A model generated the notes under the pieces. That model searched no databases. It was not told the DNA's origin and worked only from the letters and a program-made list of their open reading frames with translations. A DNA stretch of 64,000 nt from contig MQVO02000063.1 in assembly GCA_001986395.2 (NCBI GenBank), forward strand, positions 1 to 64,000, in the 5' to 3' direction. Below, piece after piece: positions 48,131-59,148 of the stretch (the first letter of the stretch is position 1; each line of letters begins with the position of its first letter). The stretch is from Irpex lacteus (Eukaryota > Basidiomycota > Agaricomycetes > Polyporales > Irpicaceae). Position numbers and translations under genes: made by a program.

Positions 48131-49408
48131 TCTCAACCTCCCGTCACCATGCTTTTCCACTCTACAACCCTCCGCACCACGAAGTCCACGGCTATCGATT
48201 GTCGGACAAATTCCGACTCTGCACGTGGAGGATCAAGACAGACAAAGACTCCTCTAACGCTGCTGCAGGTTCTCCTGTCCTCTTCAGGCTCCGGTGGGAG
48301 GAGCCTCAAGACGTCGTTCCTCTCCTCCAATGTGCATGCCCCGATGGGACGCAGAGCCCGAGGTCCCTAGTTGTTTGGGACCCCCTCATTGCCACGGTTT
48401 CGTCTGCAGGGCAATTCGACCTGCGACGTCTCGCGTCCAAAATCTGCCCGCCCCACCTACTTCACATTCGTCACCTTCGGCCCACGGCATAAATACGTCC
48501 GACACTCACGGGCCATCTTTTAAAGCCTCTCTAGCACGCCCACGTTCGCGTAAAATTTCAAGCCTTGGGCGGTTTGACGCCTGTAGTGGGGCTTGAACAT
48601 CATCTCAAGGACACGCTTCAACTTCGTCTCTCGTAATCATCCATCTCACTGTCAACATAACCATCTACTGCATGTCTCTTCAAATTCTCGTCGTTCATCC
48701 TGCACATTTACCCGTCCATCGCTGTTGTCCGCAACTATATTCACTTGACTCTCCATTCCCTTCCATTCCCCGATCCATCGCGCTGAACAACTTGAACTCG
48801 GATACTTCGCCCCTCCCTTTACCGGCATGCATCGATCGTCATCGTCGTTCTCCAGATCTACAGCGATATGTCGTGTGTTTGGTAGCAAATGGCCTATCTA
48901 CGCATTATATCCATGACCTGTATCCCAAACCCGGTGCTCTATTTCTAAAAGCCTCGGATGAATGGCATATCAACTGAAGGGCGAAGTGCACCTCGAGCTG
49001 TATACCGGTAATGGACAAGCATAAGCGATGCCGAGTTGTTCATATTCTGTCGGACATCTTTATTCTACACGTGTGTATACCCACAGCTTTTCCTTATAAA
49101 GTGTTCAATCTCTCTCAGCCTGCCGAAAGTCGCTAACAACATATTTAAGGGTTGAGCTAACAAATACACTACACGAAGAACCTTTGCATCAGCCAACTTG
49201 AGTATGTACACTATTGCGTTGAAGTTGCGTCGTACTAGTGCATTAACTTGGTATGCGATCCTACCGATACAACCTCTCTCATCACGCTTTCTGATTTTGT
49301 GTACCACTTACTACTTAGATCATCAACTTGTGTTTCTCGGGGCTGAAATAACTTCATCGGTTTCAAGCTCGTATCACCGTGGATAGATCGAGTCCCGGGA
49401 CACCATAA
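48131..49408. other. Intergenic region, no gene recognised
   Basis: A long frame continues past the DUF6593-like stop (to 48492) but has no recognisable features and is probably 3' UTR or flank. Confidence 0.4.
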
Positions 49409-49438
49409 TTGTCCTGCATTTCCCAAGAGCCGGCGGCT

Positions 49439-49672
49439 ATGGCCGACAACGACTTCGGGCAACTCGGAACATCAACTTGTTTTCTGTTTACCCAACACGC
49501 CATCGCAATGGCCGGACACCTATTCCCAACCAACGATCTCAGATATTTACCTTTCAAACTTTCGTTCTCCGAGTCATGGGAAGAGGATTCTGTCACTCGG
49601 CTACACAGCATTGCACTCTTCCCTCTTTCTCAGCGCCTTAGTGAACCTTGTGTCAAACAAGTATTGATATGA
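49439..49672 (+). pseudogene. N-terminal relic of a MYND-type gene
   Basis: MADNDFGQLG and DLRYLPFKLSFSESWEED parallel MNEDDFSKPW and DPRYLPFILSFPWEED of the gene at 39234. The frame then stops, and no MYND finger is found before family A copy 2 at 50348. It is read as a truncated paralogue left by the block duplication. Confidence 0.6.
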
Positions 49673-50347
49673 AAACTACTGAGATACATGAAGATGGCAG
49701 TGCCCAGAAATGTTGGAACTTTGGAAGAGTCATGGAACGCGGTATGTTCTCACGTTATTACGGTCACAGACATGCTGCCTAACCTTCCCCTTAACTGTGC
49801 CTCTTCTGTTGCATTGCCACAGCTTCACTTGTAATACGCGCACATTGACAAGCTTATGCCATATCCGTCGCACACAGCCTTACCCTGAGCAGATTGTCGC
49901 TTCTGCTGGACCGGATTCTCACGGCGCTCAGTGTAAGTAGTCTGCTCCTTCGGTATTTCCCTCGACCAGCCTTCACCTCTCCACAGCGATATCTAGCATT
50001 CTGAGCTATGATTTGACGCAACAAGTAGCCTTTAAATGCATGTTAGAATATATGGGAAGGCATATAACCCTAATCCAACCGTATACGACCATCCTCACGC
50101 TTTGGCCTCTCGGTAATCGCCTTGTTCCGAGCCTTCGCAATTCCACATACCTTACTATGGCTTTGGTTTCGATCGTCGCGTTGCTTTCAAGTGGCTGATC
50201 AATTTGTAGGCTCGCACGATGCACAGCCAGATGAATGGGCTGTGGTGCTGCCTGATGGGCACTAACACTTGGAGGGCCTATAAAACACCCCATAGGTTTA
50301 AGCTATTAGTACCCAACCACCCCTCTCCCTTGCCTTAGCTTTGCAGC

Positions 50348-52913
50348 ATGGGCCTCGCCGCTACTGTTTACTCGCGAAAGCTCTTCCGCTACGGGAATGG
50401 GCATCCCATGTGGTACCCTGAACCAAGTAAAGGCATTGATGGCCATATCCGCGACGTCCATCTCGGTGACGTTGTCTACGTTGACTCGCAGGATGGCAGG
50501 TTTCGACGCATATTCAACATCACTGTGGATGCCCAGCATGAACTGAACAAGGGCGGCGTTCCTGACGGATTCACGCCCTTGTACTTGAACCCCATACTGC
50601 AATGCAGCAACGAAGTCGCTCTTGATCCCGGCTCGTTATGCAGTGAAGGTGTCGAGCGTTTGGAGGTAGACGGAAAAGCTGGAGTGTAAGTCCGTGAATA
50701 TCTATTCCCTATATATAGCTCAAGCTCACCTCTCTCACGCAGTAAAGCATCTGCATGCGTCGGAGGTGTGGATATGTCCTATACCTTCCAATGCACCAGC
50801 CACTCGGGCGCATTCCTGGATTTGAAGGATCACGCAAGGAGAGACTGGATCGAGCGGAATTCAAAGTTTACGGACTATATGCGTCAACACCACGCCAGCT
50901 GGTACGCGTTTGTCACAGGTTCGAAGGTGGGCCTTGAGTGCTCTCCAGAAGATATCGTACTCGTCCGTGGAACCATGAAGACTTCCTCTTGGAATCTCGG
51001 CGCTTTTATCGGTCAAGAACATCGCCTCCACGATATCTCTGCTGGTGGAGATATTGCGTCTACCGCAACCGCTAGACTGAGGATTACGACAGAAAAAAAT
51101 GAGGCTCCTCAGTGGTTGCAACGTCGCAGCCCACATTATGCTCGCTCGCAGACTTCTACATCACTTCCTCCGAATTCCTCAACACAGCAATTCAACCCCG
51201 CATCATCCGATAACTCGACTAGCAGTCTTCAAAACTCATTACATGAAAAGGCGCCAAGCTTGCAGAACGATATTGAACCTCAGAAAGCCGCGAAGGACCA
51301 GTGTATTTTTCTGAGTTACTACAAGATCAAAAATCGTACTTTTCTCCCGAAAAGGATTGTGGCCAAGGCAGATCCTCCAGTTCTCGACAAAGATCGGGAC
51401 GGAACCGAAAGCATAGCGCAGCGCTTGCCCTTATTCGACGATGTCGAGCTGGAGTCGCACTACAATCCGGTAAGCTAGTATTGGAGGACATTCATGTGCA
51501 TATATTGAAACAATTTTGAACAGCCCCGAACTCCGTTGGATGACATATTGGAATACATACTGGAGGTACTTGTTCACCTGATGGAGTATTCCTCACTAGC
51601 TATACGCTCATTATTCTCAGTATTCAGATGCCGACGTTGCAATGGCGAGCGATTTAGATATCCAGTTCTTATTCTCGGTGAATGATATTTTGCTTCATCA
51701 CTGCTGACCCTAATTTGCGGTAGTACTGAAGCGAGCCTTTCGGGTAGAATCGCCCCGCCCCACTTGATCTTGCGGCGGTCTTACATGAACAAAGACCCAG
51801 GATTATCGTCGACGAGTTCAAAGGTGTGAGATTTACTGCTAAAGCTGTAAGGTTATAGAATCTAAATACCATACAATTATAGCAGGTCAACTTGCCGTAG
51901 ACCTTGATCCATCCGATGTTTGTCCCCTCCCTTTTGGTACAGGCACCATTGTCAGCGATACAATTGTTGACATTTATTATCTTACAGGATCCTTCCATGG
52001 AACTCGAACTTGAAAACTCATCGAGCTCCCATCATGATACCAGTCCCCCGACTGCTTCTGACGATGCTACCGGTGCAAGGCAGTCTGCGTCCTCCCTCGC
52101 ATCGACATCCCTTGACCGCAACCCAGCAATACACGAGTTATCTGCGGTGCAACAATTTCCCATCCATCCAAGAAATAGCTCAGCCAACTCCAGCGATCCT
52201 TCCACTGCCCAACATGCGCAGTACCATGACGGCGCCAACTCTACATCGCTGGCATCTGGCATGTCCGGAATGGCCGATGACTCTCGAAGGCTATCTATGC
52301 CTCATCGCGCATCATTGCCAGCTGGCCGCACGGTGCCTTCCCCTTCGTCTCAGTCTGAGCTCCTTCCCGACACCGATGATCTGCTCATGAACACGCCCGT
52401 CCTACCGTATGACCTAGGACCTATCCGAGTCCCAGACTCGGAGCTCGTCGGTAAGAAGAAGCACAAGCGTGCTAGTGAGCTTTCATATCGTCGAAGTTAC
52501 TCCGCGCGCTCATTTTTGGCGCAGTTTTCAAGGCCGAAAATGCTCTGGACGAGACATACAACCGTACGGGGTCACCATCGACTGAGGAGTGCAACGAACT
52601 GGCGAAGAAGTTAGAGAGGTCAGCTAGGAGCGTTCAAATTTGGTGAGCCTTCTGATCCTTTGGCGTCATATTCTCACCTCAATATCTGACGGAATGACGT
52701 TACAGGTTCCAGACCAAAAGGCGGGCCATGCATTTATGTACCAGGCAAGCGTCCAGCGTCCAAACTCAGCTGAGTTCAGAGCCTGCCGAAATCCATCCTC
52801 TCGCTGGAGAACTCCCAACAACGGACGAAGGTAGGTTCCAAGCCATTCGTGGACCTAGGTTGAGCGCAATTGCGTGCATTATCTCACGAGCCTTTGCACG
52901 AGTGGTGCGTTAA
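50348..52913 (+). CDS. Family A copy 2 fused to a homeodomain
   Basis: Start MGLAATVYSRKLFRYGNGHP. Family landmarks as in copy 1: GHPMWYPEP, LGDVVYVD, HASWYAFV, LVRGTMKTSSW, QCIFLSYYKIKNR (one exon to about 51474), DDILEYILE, SDADVAMASDLD and QRPRIIVDEF. The frame then continues through GQLAVDLDPSD and a long Ser-rich linker (51996-52470) into a homeodomain: KKKHKRA, an exon from about 52528 (FKAENALDETYNRTGSPSTE, ELAKKLERSARSVQIW) and, after a further intron, FQTKRRAM near 52706. The recognition helix reads VQIWFQT where homeodomains nearly always have Asn at position 51, a direct DNA contact. All joins are in frame with GT-AG introns; one donor (GTTTGT near 51918) is unusual. Fusion to one transcript is better supported here than in copy 1. 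Confidence 0.75.
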
Positions 52914-53887
52914 AGTTTCCGGGCGCTTGCATTCACCGGGCTGTGTTCCTTATCGGGAAGTTATCGTAGATATACTTCGGTTTCGTTTCATCACTTTGAC
53001 GGACTTGGTTGGTCGTCCCCCCGCGCTCAACGCCACTATGGTTGTTCACACCGATTCGCATTGGTCTCTTAGATACTTATTGATAGCCTTTCCAGACTTC
53101 CACATATAGTGGTCCACTCCCGACCGTCCACCTCAGAGCTTTCTATTCACTCTGGGGTGTAAGTCGTCTTTCCGACTCTCTTTCTCATATCCAACTCCCG
53201 ACACAACACAGCCCAACTGCAAACACACCACGATCAATCGAGAACAGGACCACAGGAACGAAATCCCGATGCACCTTTTCAGCAGAACGTCTCTCAACTG
53301 AAGCGCTGTCGGGAAAGAGACCTGGAAAGGAGAGTTGCTGTGGGGAAGCGTGAGAACGTTGGTAATTTCAAACTTCAACCGTGGGGTCGATCCGAAGTTT
53401 GAAGTTTGAGTGCGTTTTGATCTTGTTCCATCTATGCGCCACCTCGACCTTGGGTGTGTTGCCTCTTTTCACTACAACGCGAGATTCGAAACGTACCTGG
53501 ATCTTGGTCTATGTCACAATTCTGATTTCGTAGTCCATTCAAGCTACTGGAACAGCAAGACGACCGCTGGTGAGACGACCACTACTTACCAGTGACGCAC
53601 CGGCCACCCGACCTCCGAACACTTGACACTCCCACAACTCTATCACTCTACCACGTCGCTCTGCCAATCACTCAAAGATTCAATTCAATAACCCCACAAG
53701 TTGCAAGCCACAAATTCGAAGAGGCACGGGGCAACAGCCGAAGTCCGAAGTCACGATGCTCGCTTTCCAGGGACGGAGAAGCACGTAGGGAGGAAGGTTT
53801 GGGATGCATCGGAAGTGGCAATTGAGAATTCGAAGGGTTCGAAGGGTGGAAGGGACCCCAGATGTTGGTGAGCTCGTTCGTGGTCGC
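52914..53887. other. Intergenic and worn duplicated sequence, no gene recognised
   Basis: The 3' part (from about 53250) resembles 41880-43145. No coding feature could be supported. Confidence 0.4.
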
Positions 53888-54332
53888 TGGTCGCGCCGGT
53901 GATTGAGTGAGAGAGTGTCGTCATTTTCGACTTGGAGGCGAGGAATGGACTAGGACTGGGATTTAGGTGCGTCTGACGAACAACTCATTCCGGTGTACCT
54001 CTGGCGTACTGACCTATTGTAGTTTTGTGTTCTGAGAAGGTCACCGGCCACCCATTACCATGTCATTAAACGAGGATTCGAACAGACCGTCCCAGTCTCA
54101 GAGGGACCAAGTGAAATTTCGAGGTCGAGGTCGGCCATCGTCGCAGAAGTAGACGTCGTAGACTCGTAGTGCCACCCGAACAGTCCTGGCGATCGACCAC
54201 TGGCAGTTGATGTCTCATAATCACGACGACCGAAGACTGGATACCCGAGCTCGTTGGGATCGCGCAGGTAAGTACACCACCTCTCGTTTCGAAGTCAAAA
54301 AACCGCCGTGTCTTGTTCATGTTCTTTCCGAC
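53888..54332. repeat. Near-identical duplicated block, copy 2
   Basis: It matches 43146-43590 almost base for base. The match ends inside the first hairpin of the second cluster. Confidence 0.85.
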
Positions 54333-54802
54333 TTCTTCGAGGAAGTCGAAGAGAGCACAAACACGATCGTTGACAGGTCTGGGCCCAGGATGTTCAAAGC
54401 TCGAGAAGATGGGCTCGGCGTGCCACTAATTGGAGTCGAGGAACTGTGGCCATGGCGGTTCCTTGGCGGTTCCACGAGCTTGAAGTACGCGACGGACGGA
54501 GGTGTGTGCTAGCAGGACATCCGAACTGAAAGTGAATAGATAGTAAGTGAGCAACAGTGCATTCTTCTACCCGCGACGCTGACTTAGTACTTATGTTTTA
54601 CTGGCACGGTTCTTGGCCAGGGAGTTAAGAGTTGGACGCTCATCTTATCATTACGACTAGACTGTGTAAGAAGAAGACCCAAGTCAGAGGTCGTCGCGAA
54701 CGCGCGGGTACACGATGAATTTACCACCGCTCGTCTCGAAGTCACAGAACGCCGTGTCCTGTTTGTGTTCTCTCCGACTTCTTCGAGGAAGTCGGATAAA
54801 AC
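54321..54802. repeat. Hairpin-forming repeats, second cluster
   Basis: Two copies, 54321-54356 and 54767-54802, of the inverted repeat GTTCTCTCCGACTTC/GAAGTCGGA seen at 43577-46109, with the same flanking words. Confidence 0.75.
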
Positions 54803-56464
54803 AAGACACGATTGGCGCGGTCTAGACTCACATAAGGTGAGCTTCCTGTGCAAGTGGCGGTCTCACTGGCACTTACTACCAGTAGTACAGTGCTGGCAGG
54901 CCACTTGGATCTAATTTCATGAACGGGGTAAGTGATGGATAGTGCATTCTTCTACCCGCGACGCTGACTTACACTTGCCTGATCTTGGCCAAGGAGTTTA
55001 CTAGAGTAGGACGCCCCAGTGGGCTTGTATGATTAGCAGTGTGGCAGAACTGAACTCACATCATGATGTGCCTTCTACGAATTCGAAGGCTTTGAGCTGG
55101 GCTTACGCGTCAGAGATGTCGCGATATGTCGTCACTATCGGGATGGGGGATGAACTGCAATTTAGGTGCGTTTGATGAACGACACGTTGAGCTTTGTTAG
55201 TTTTTGATGTAGGATAGCCAACCGTTGTTAGAATCCAACTGACAATGCAGTTGAATAAAGACTCGAATGCGACCATTTCAAGTTCTCTGGCAGGAAACTT
55301 TTGTCAAGGGTTGGTCGAGGGCGCTCATGGACACGCTTTGAGCTCGTTATGTATAAATCACTGCCCGTCGCTGTTTCCGTCGCAGTCAACTCGTCCGAGT
55401 CGATGCCTCACATTCGCGACTACCATCCTATGCAAGAACATTCAAAGTTGTCGCGATCGCGCGGGTACACGACCTACAGCGGCGCCGGTCGTCCGACTCA
55501 GAAGTCGAAAAAATGCCGTGTCGCGTCGGAGGATACAGTATCTAACGAGGAGAGGTTCTCCAGAAACAAAGAAGGTTCGGGACCTCGGAGATGAACTCAG
55601 CGTGCAAGACGAGGAACCGTGGCGGTCCCACAAGTGCGTTTAATATTAATGGTTCATTCTTCTACCCGCGAAACTGACGCACGTACGCTTGACTGTTCTT
55701 GGCTTAGGGAGTTTAGAGTTGGACGCTCGAGCGGGTTCTTGAGTGACAGAGCCCGGCCGAACTCTCATGTGCCTTTTGGATATGGCCGTACGCGTCAAAA
55801 AGACGTCGCAGCACTGCACAGCATACATCCATACCTCCGACCCGAACGCTCTTCCCGGTCTTTGTGCCCACATTCGTCGACGTGCCAGAAAATGCGCTAC
55901 GTGCGTCTCCCATTTTCTGGTGCTCTGGTCTCCGCTGGCGAAAACGGAAACGGCGTCCTTAGGTTCATCTATCGACGACGATGACGCACGTATGGCTCTC
56001 GCCCCCGAATTCGAAGGCAGCGCATTCATGTGATGTGATATGTGGCGGACAGCTCGCCGGCGGGACGTCCGTGTGTTCTCAGCGTACGGACAGTGTGGAG
56101 TCACAGCGAGCTTCGAACTTCCCATCGCGAATCCTGTTCGATGGGCGTCCCACTCCGGCCTCCTCGTCCCGGACGCGTCTCACCAGTAGACCAATACAGT
56201 CCCGTCCAGTCCTTTCTCGCTGTCCCACCACTGCGTCCCAGGCAATCCCGAGCGCAGTTCTCTCACTTATCGGTGCACGGACGTCTCATGATAACGTAAT
56301 GCCCTCGTGAGCTGACTCCCACCCCATTAAGCCTATTCCCATCACCTCTATTCGGTCATCGGGCGAAGAGATCTTCGACGTCAATTCAATTCAGTTGCGA
56401 GAAGCTCAGGACCCTGACCTTCGATCTCACACCAGCGCGGTCCTCCCACTCGCAGCAGTCACCG
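54803..56464. other. Repeat modules and duplicated upstream region, copy 2
   Basis: CTACCCGCGACGCTGAC modules recur near 54950 and 55660. From about 55650 the sequence aligns with 46200-47079 upstream of the first DUF6593-like gene. No independent gene recognised. Confidence 0.5.
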
Positions 56465-56473
56465 TATAAATAG
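56465..56473 (+). promoter_or_regulatory. TATA box of the DUF6593-like gene, copy 2
   Basis: TATAAATAG lies 65 bp before the ATG at 56530, conserved with copy 1. Confidence 0.6.
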
Positions 56474-56529
56474 TCCACGCCCCTCCGCTGACATGCCACT
56501 CCCTGCCCTCCATCAACCGAGAGACGAAG

Positions 56530-57643
56530 ATGCTGAACCGCGCGTTACCGTATTTTCTTGAAGATCGGACTGGTCAGCTCTCTGATACTGAGTACGATGA
56601 TATATACGACCGGCTTTTCTTGCATGTCTCCTCTTCTTCGTCCTCACCTCCCCATCGTCTCCCTCCTCACCCTCCCCTCCTTCACCATCATCTCCTACAT
56701 CTCAACATCCACTCACAATAACGATCTCCTCAACCCCCCGCCGCTCCTCCCCTCTCTCTCACTCCCACACCCACCCACCAAACACGCGCCGCCTATCAAA
56801 CTACGCCCAACCCAGCGAACCGAGCGTAACCCTCGAGTTCGGAGGTTCGAGGGGTGCGTTGAGTCTTGGGACTGTTACGTTTAATACGAAGGCGAGGAGC
56901 GAGAGTTTGGGGATGGGGACGTGGTTGCGTAAGACGTCGCTTTTTAGTGGGTGAGTATATGCACGCTGCTTCTTGCGTATCACGTTTAATTGGAGCTCAT
57001 GAATGCGGTTGTGGCATGTCTCTTACTTATATTGTATCAGGTCTCTGTCACGGAAGTTTACGGCGTCAGACGGAGAGGAGTATCGGTGGGTTTACCGGGG
57101 TGTCGAGGGGCATGAGTGGACTGTGAGTGTTCCGTCCCTCCAGCTTCTTGCTCTTTTCTGTATACCCTCGTATGTGCGAATCTGCAACTCCACGCCGCAG
57201 TCCTGTATATGCATACGCATACATGCTCTTTGAGTCTCCATCTCCACTACCTCTTCCCTCTTCTCCATCCCCCTCTCCCTCTCCTTCTCCACCCTTTCTC
57301 TCTCCTTCCTCCTTCACCGTCCCCGTACTAAACGCGTTCAAGTACTAACATCCCACCCTCACACACAGCTCCTCACACCCCAATCCACCCAAATCGCCCA
57401 CTATACACTCAAACACCCCTCCAAGCCCGCATACGGAACCTCGGGGAACGTGCTTGTGGTTTGTGAGGCGTATGGGTGGATCGTTGTTGGTGAGTCTCTC
57501 ATGTTTGTTGAGGTCTCTTGAGGAGAGTGAAGGGGGGGGGGGGGGGGGTGAATGTGGTGAATGTGATGCTGATGAATATGGTGGTTGTAGAGGTGCTGAC
57601 GAGTTTGATCGTTATGCGGTGTATCGCTGCGTACAGCCTTTGA
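56530..57643 (+). pseudogene. DUF6593-like gene, copy 2, frameshifted
   Basis: Same exon plan as copy 1: 56530-56950, 57041-57122, 57369-57489 and 57591-57643, with exons 2-4 of identical length (82, 121, 53 nt). Exon 1 is one base short of a frame-compatible length. The frame shifts at a run of four C near 56653, inside the Ser/Pro low-complexity segment, and stops soon after; in the other frame the conserved part (GTWLRKTSLFSG, SRKFTASDGEEYRW, SGNVLVVCEAYG) is fully preserved. That conservation points to a very recent break or a base-calling error. The third intron contains a 17-G run. Confidence 0.75.
57532..57548 (+). repeat. Homopolymer of 17 G
   Basis: An uninterrupted G run in the last intron of the DUF6593-like copy 2, absent from copy 1. 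Its exact length is uncertain by nature. Confidence 0.8.
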
Positions 57644-59148
57644 TCTCCTCTCCCACTCTTTGACTGTTCGACTCTTCAACTCCCCCGACGCTGCACCTGT
57701 TGAACTCTCTAGTCGTCGGTCGTCGGCCCACGTCGACGTCGACGTCAACGTAGAACGCGAAGACGAACTTTCCGAACGCTGCAACAACTTTGACTCTGCT
57801 ACCGATGACTCCTATCACAACCTCCTCTTCCGGGGCCTTCAATACCAGTGCTAGACACCTGGCATGCAACGTCGTATAACCAGTGCCGTCAACTTGAACC
57901 TAGCATTCACACTCTGGCATTGTCTCACTCAGGCTATCATGACCTAGCTGCGGACTGGTCACTGTTCTACATCTCCCGTCGATGTCCACACCACTTCGTA
58001 CGTCGCCAAATCCATTTCGAATCCGCGGCTTTGGTGTCCACCACGCACTTCCTGCTCTTAGTCGACGTCGTCGCCCTCGCCTGTGTTTTCTGGTATAAAG
58101 GCGGGCATGCAAAATCCCGCTAGGAGCGTATCAGTCCGACCGAGTAAGTATCTCCAGGGGGATGTATCCATGCGCTGTTTAATTCAAGCTTGTAGTGTAT
58201 ATCCTCCGGACCCGTTCATGGCACATACGCTTCTCTTCCGGCCGGTACTCTCGAACCTTCAGGATCTCATCAGCCCTCGGTTTCGAGTTTGTTTGTGCAT
58301 CACGGTGCCTTTGATTCACGTCGTCTGAGCATTTACCCCTCACATCATCTCACCTCTCATTCCACTCCCACGTTCTCGGCATCGTCATAATCGAACTCAT
58401 GACTCACGGACAGCATTTCAATTCACTTCATTATTCACCGTTGGCATCGCTTCATTCATCTCCACTGACCTTTGGCCTCAAAACGAATGCCCCCGTCATT
58501 GAGTCATTAATAGTGTATACCATGTAGTAGTATCTCTACGCCGCCACTGTATTAGTAGCAACATACTCGAGGTCGATAAATCTCAAGCTTTACGCACATT
58601 GATGCTCTTTGTCGCTATCACAATATAGCATAAACGAACCACGTCACAACAATCCGGCGAAAACAGAGTCATCTCGCGAACTACTAGTTGTACATGGTAA
58701 AAATGTGGTGATGGCTCGAACGAGTCGGGCATACACGTAGTACTTGTGTATTCCTACATTCACGGCTGGCGCTGAAGCATGGGCATTCGCAGCACACAAT
58801 AACATGACTCTTCTGTACCAACCTCGACCTCAGAAGGAGGGCTCAATTTCGAACTCTAGGAAGAGGACGTAGCATCCAACGAACTATGTGCCGGATTGTA
58901 CGCTAGGACAGGTACAAGATTTGAGTGCCTGTCTCTGCGCACTTCAAGGAGGTAAATTTGCTCGAACTTGATTGCTCCTTGGGAACCCAGCCCCCATTGC
59001 AGTTGTGTGGTTGGCTGGTCCTGGCTAGCCTGTGTATTTTCTCAAGTTGAGCCGTGGTATCAAGGCTTTCCAGGTCTGCTTACTTCTACCAGCTTCTCTA
59101 CTGCCTCTGCTACATCGCATGCTATATTTATATAGCTGGTTGATTTCT
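57644..59148. other. Intergenic region, no gene recognised
   Basis: Several short frames, including one with an Asp-Val repeat (GACGTC tandem near 57729-57750), show no recognisable protein family. Confidence 0.4.

Noticed and set aside
48149..48596. Extension of the DUF6593-like gene into the frame ending at 48492
   Set aside because: Splicing at 48078 gives the family's normal hydrophobic C-terminus and a stop at 48128-48130; the longer frame needs an unspliced intron.
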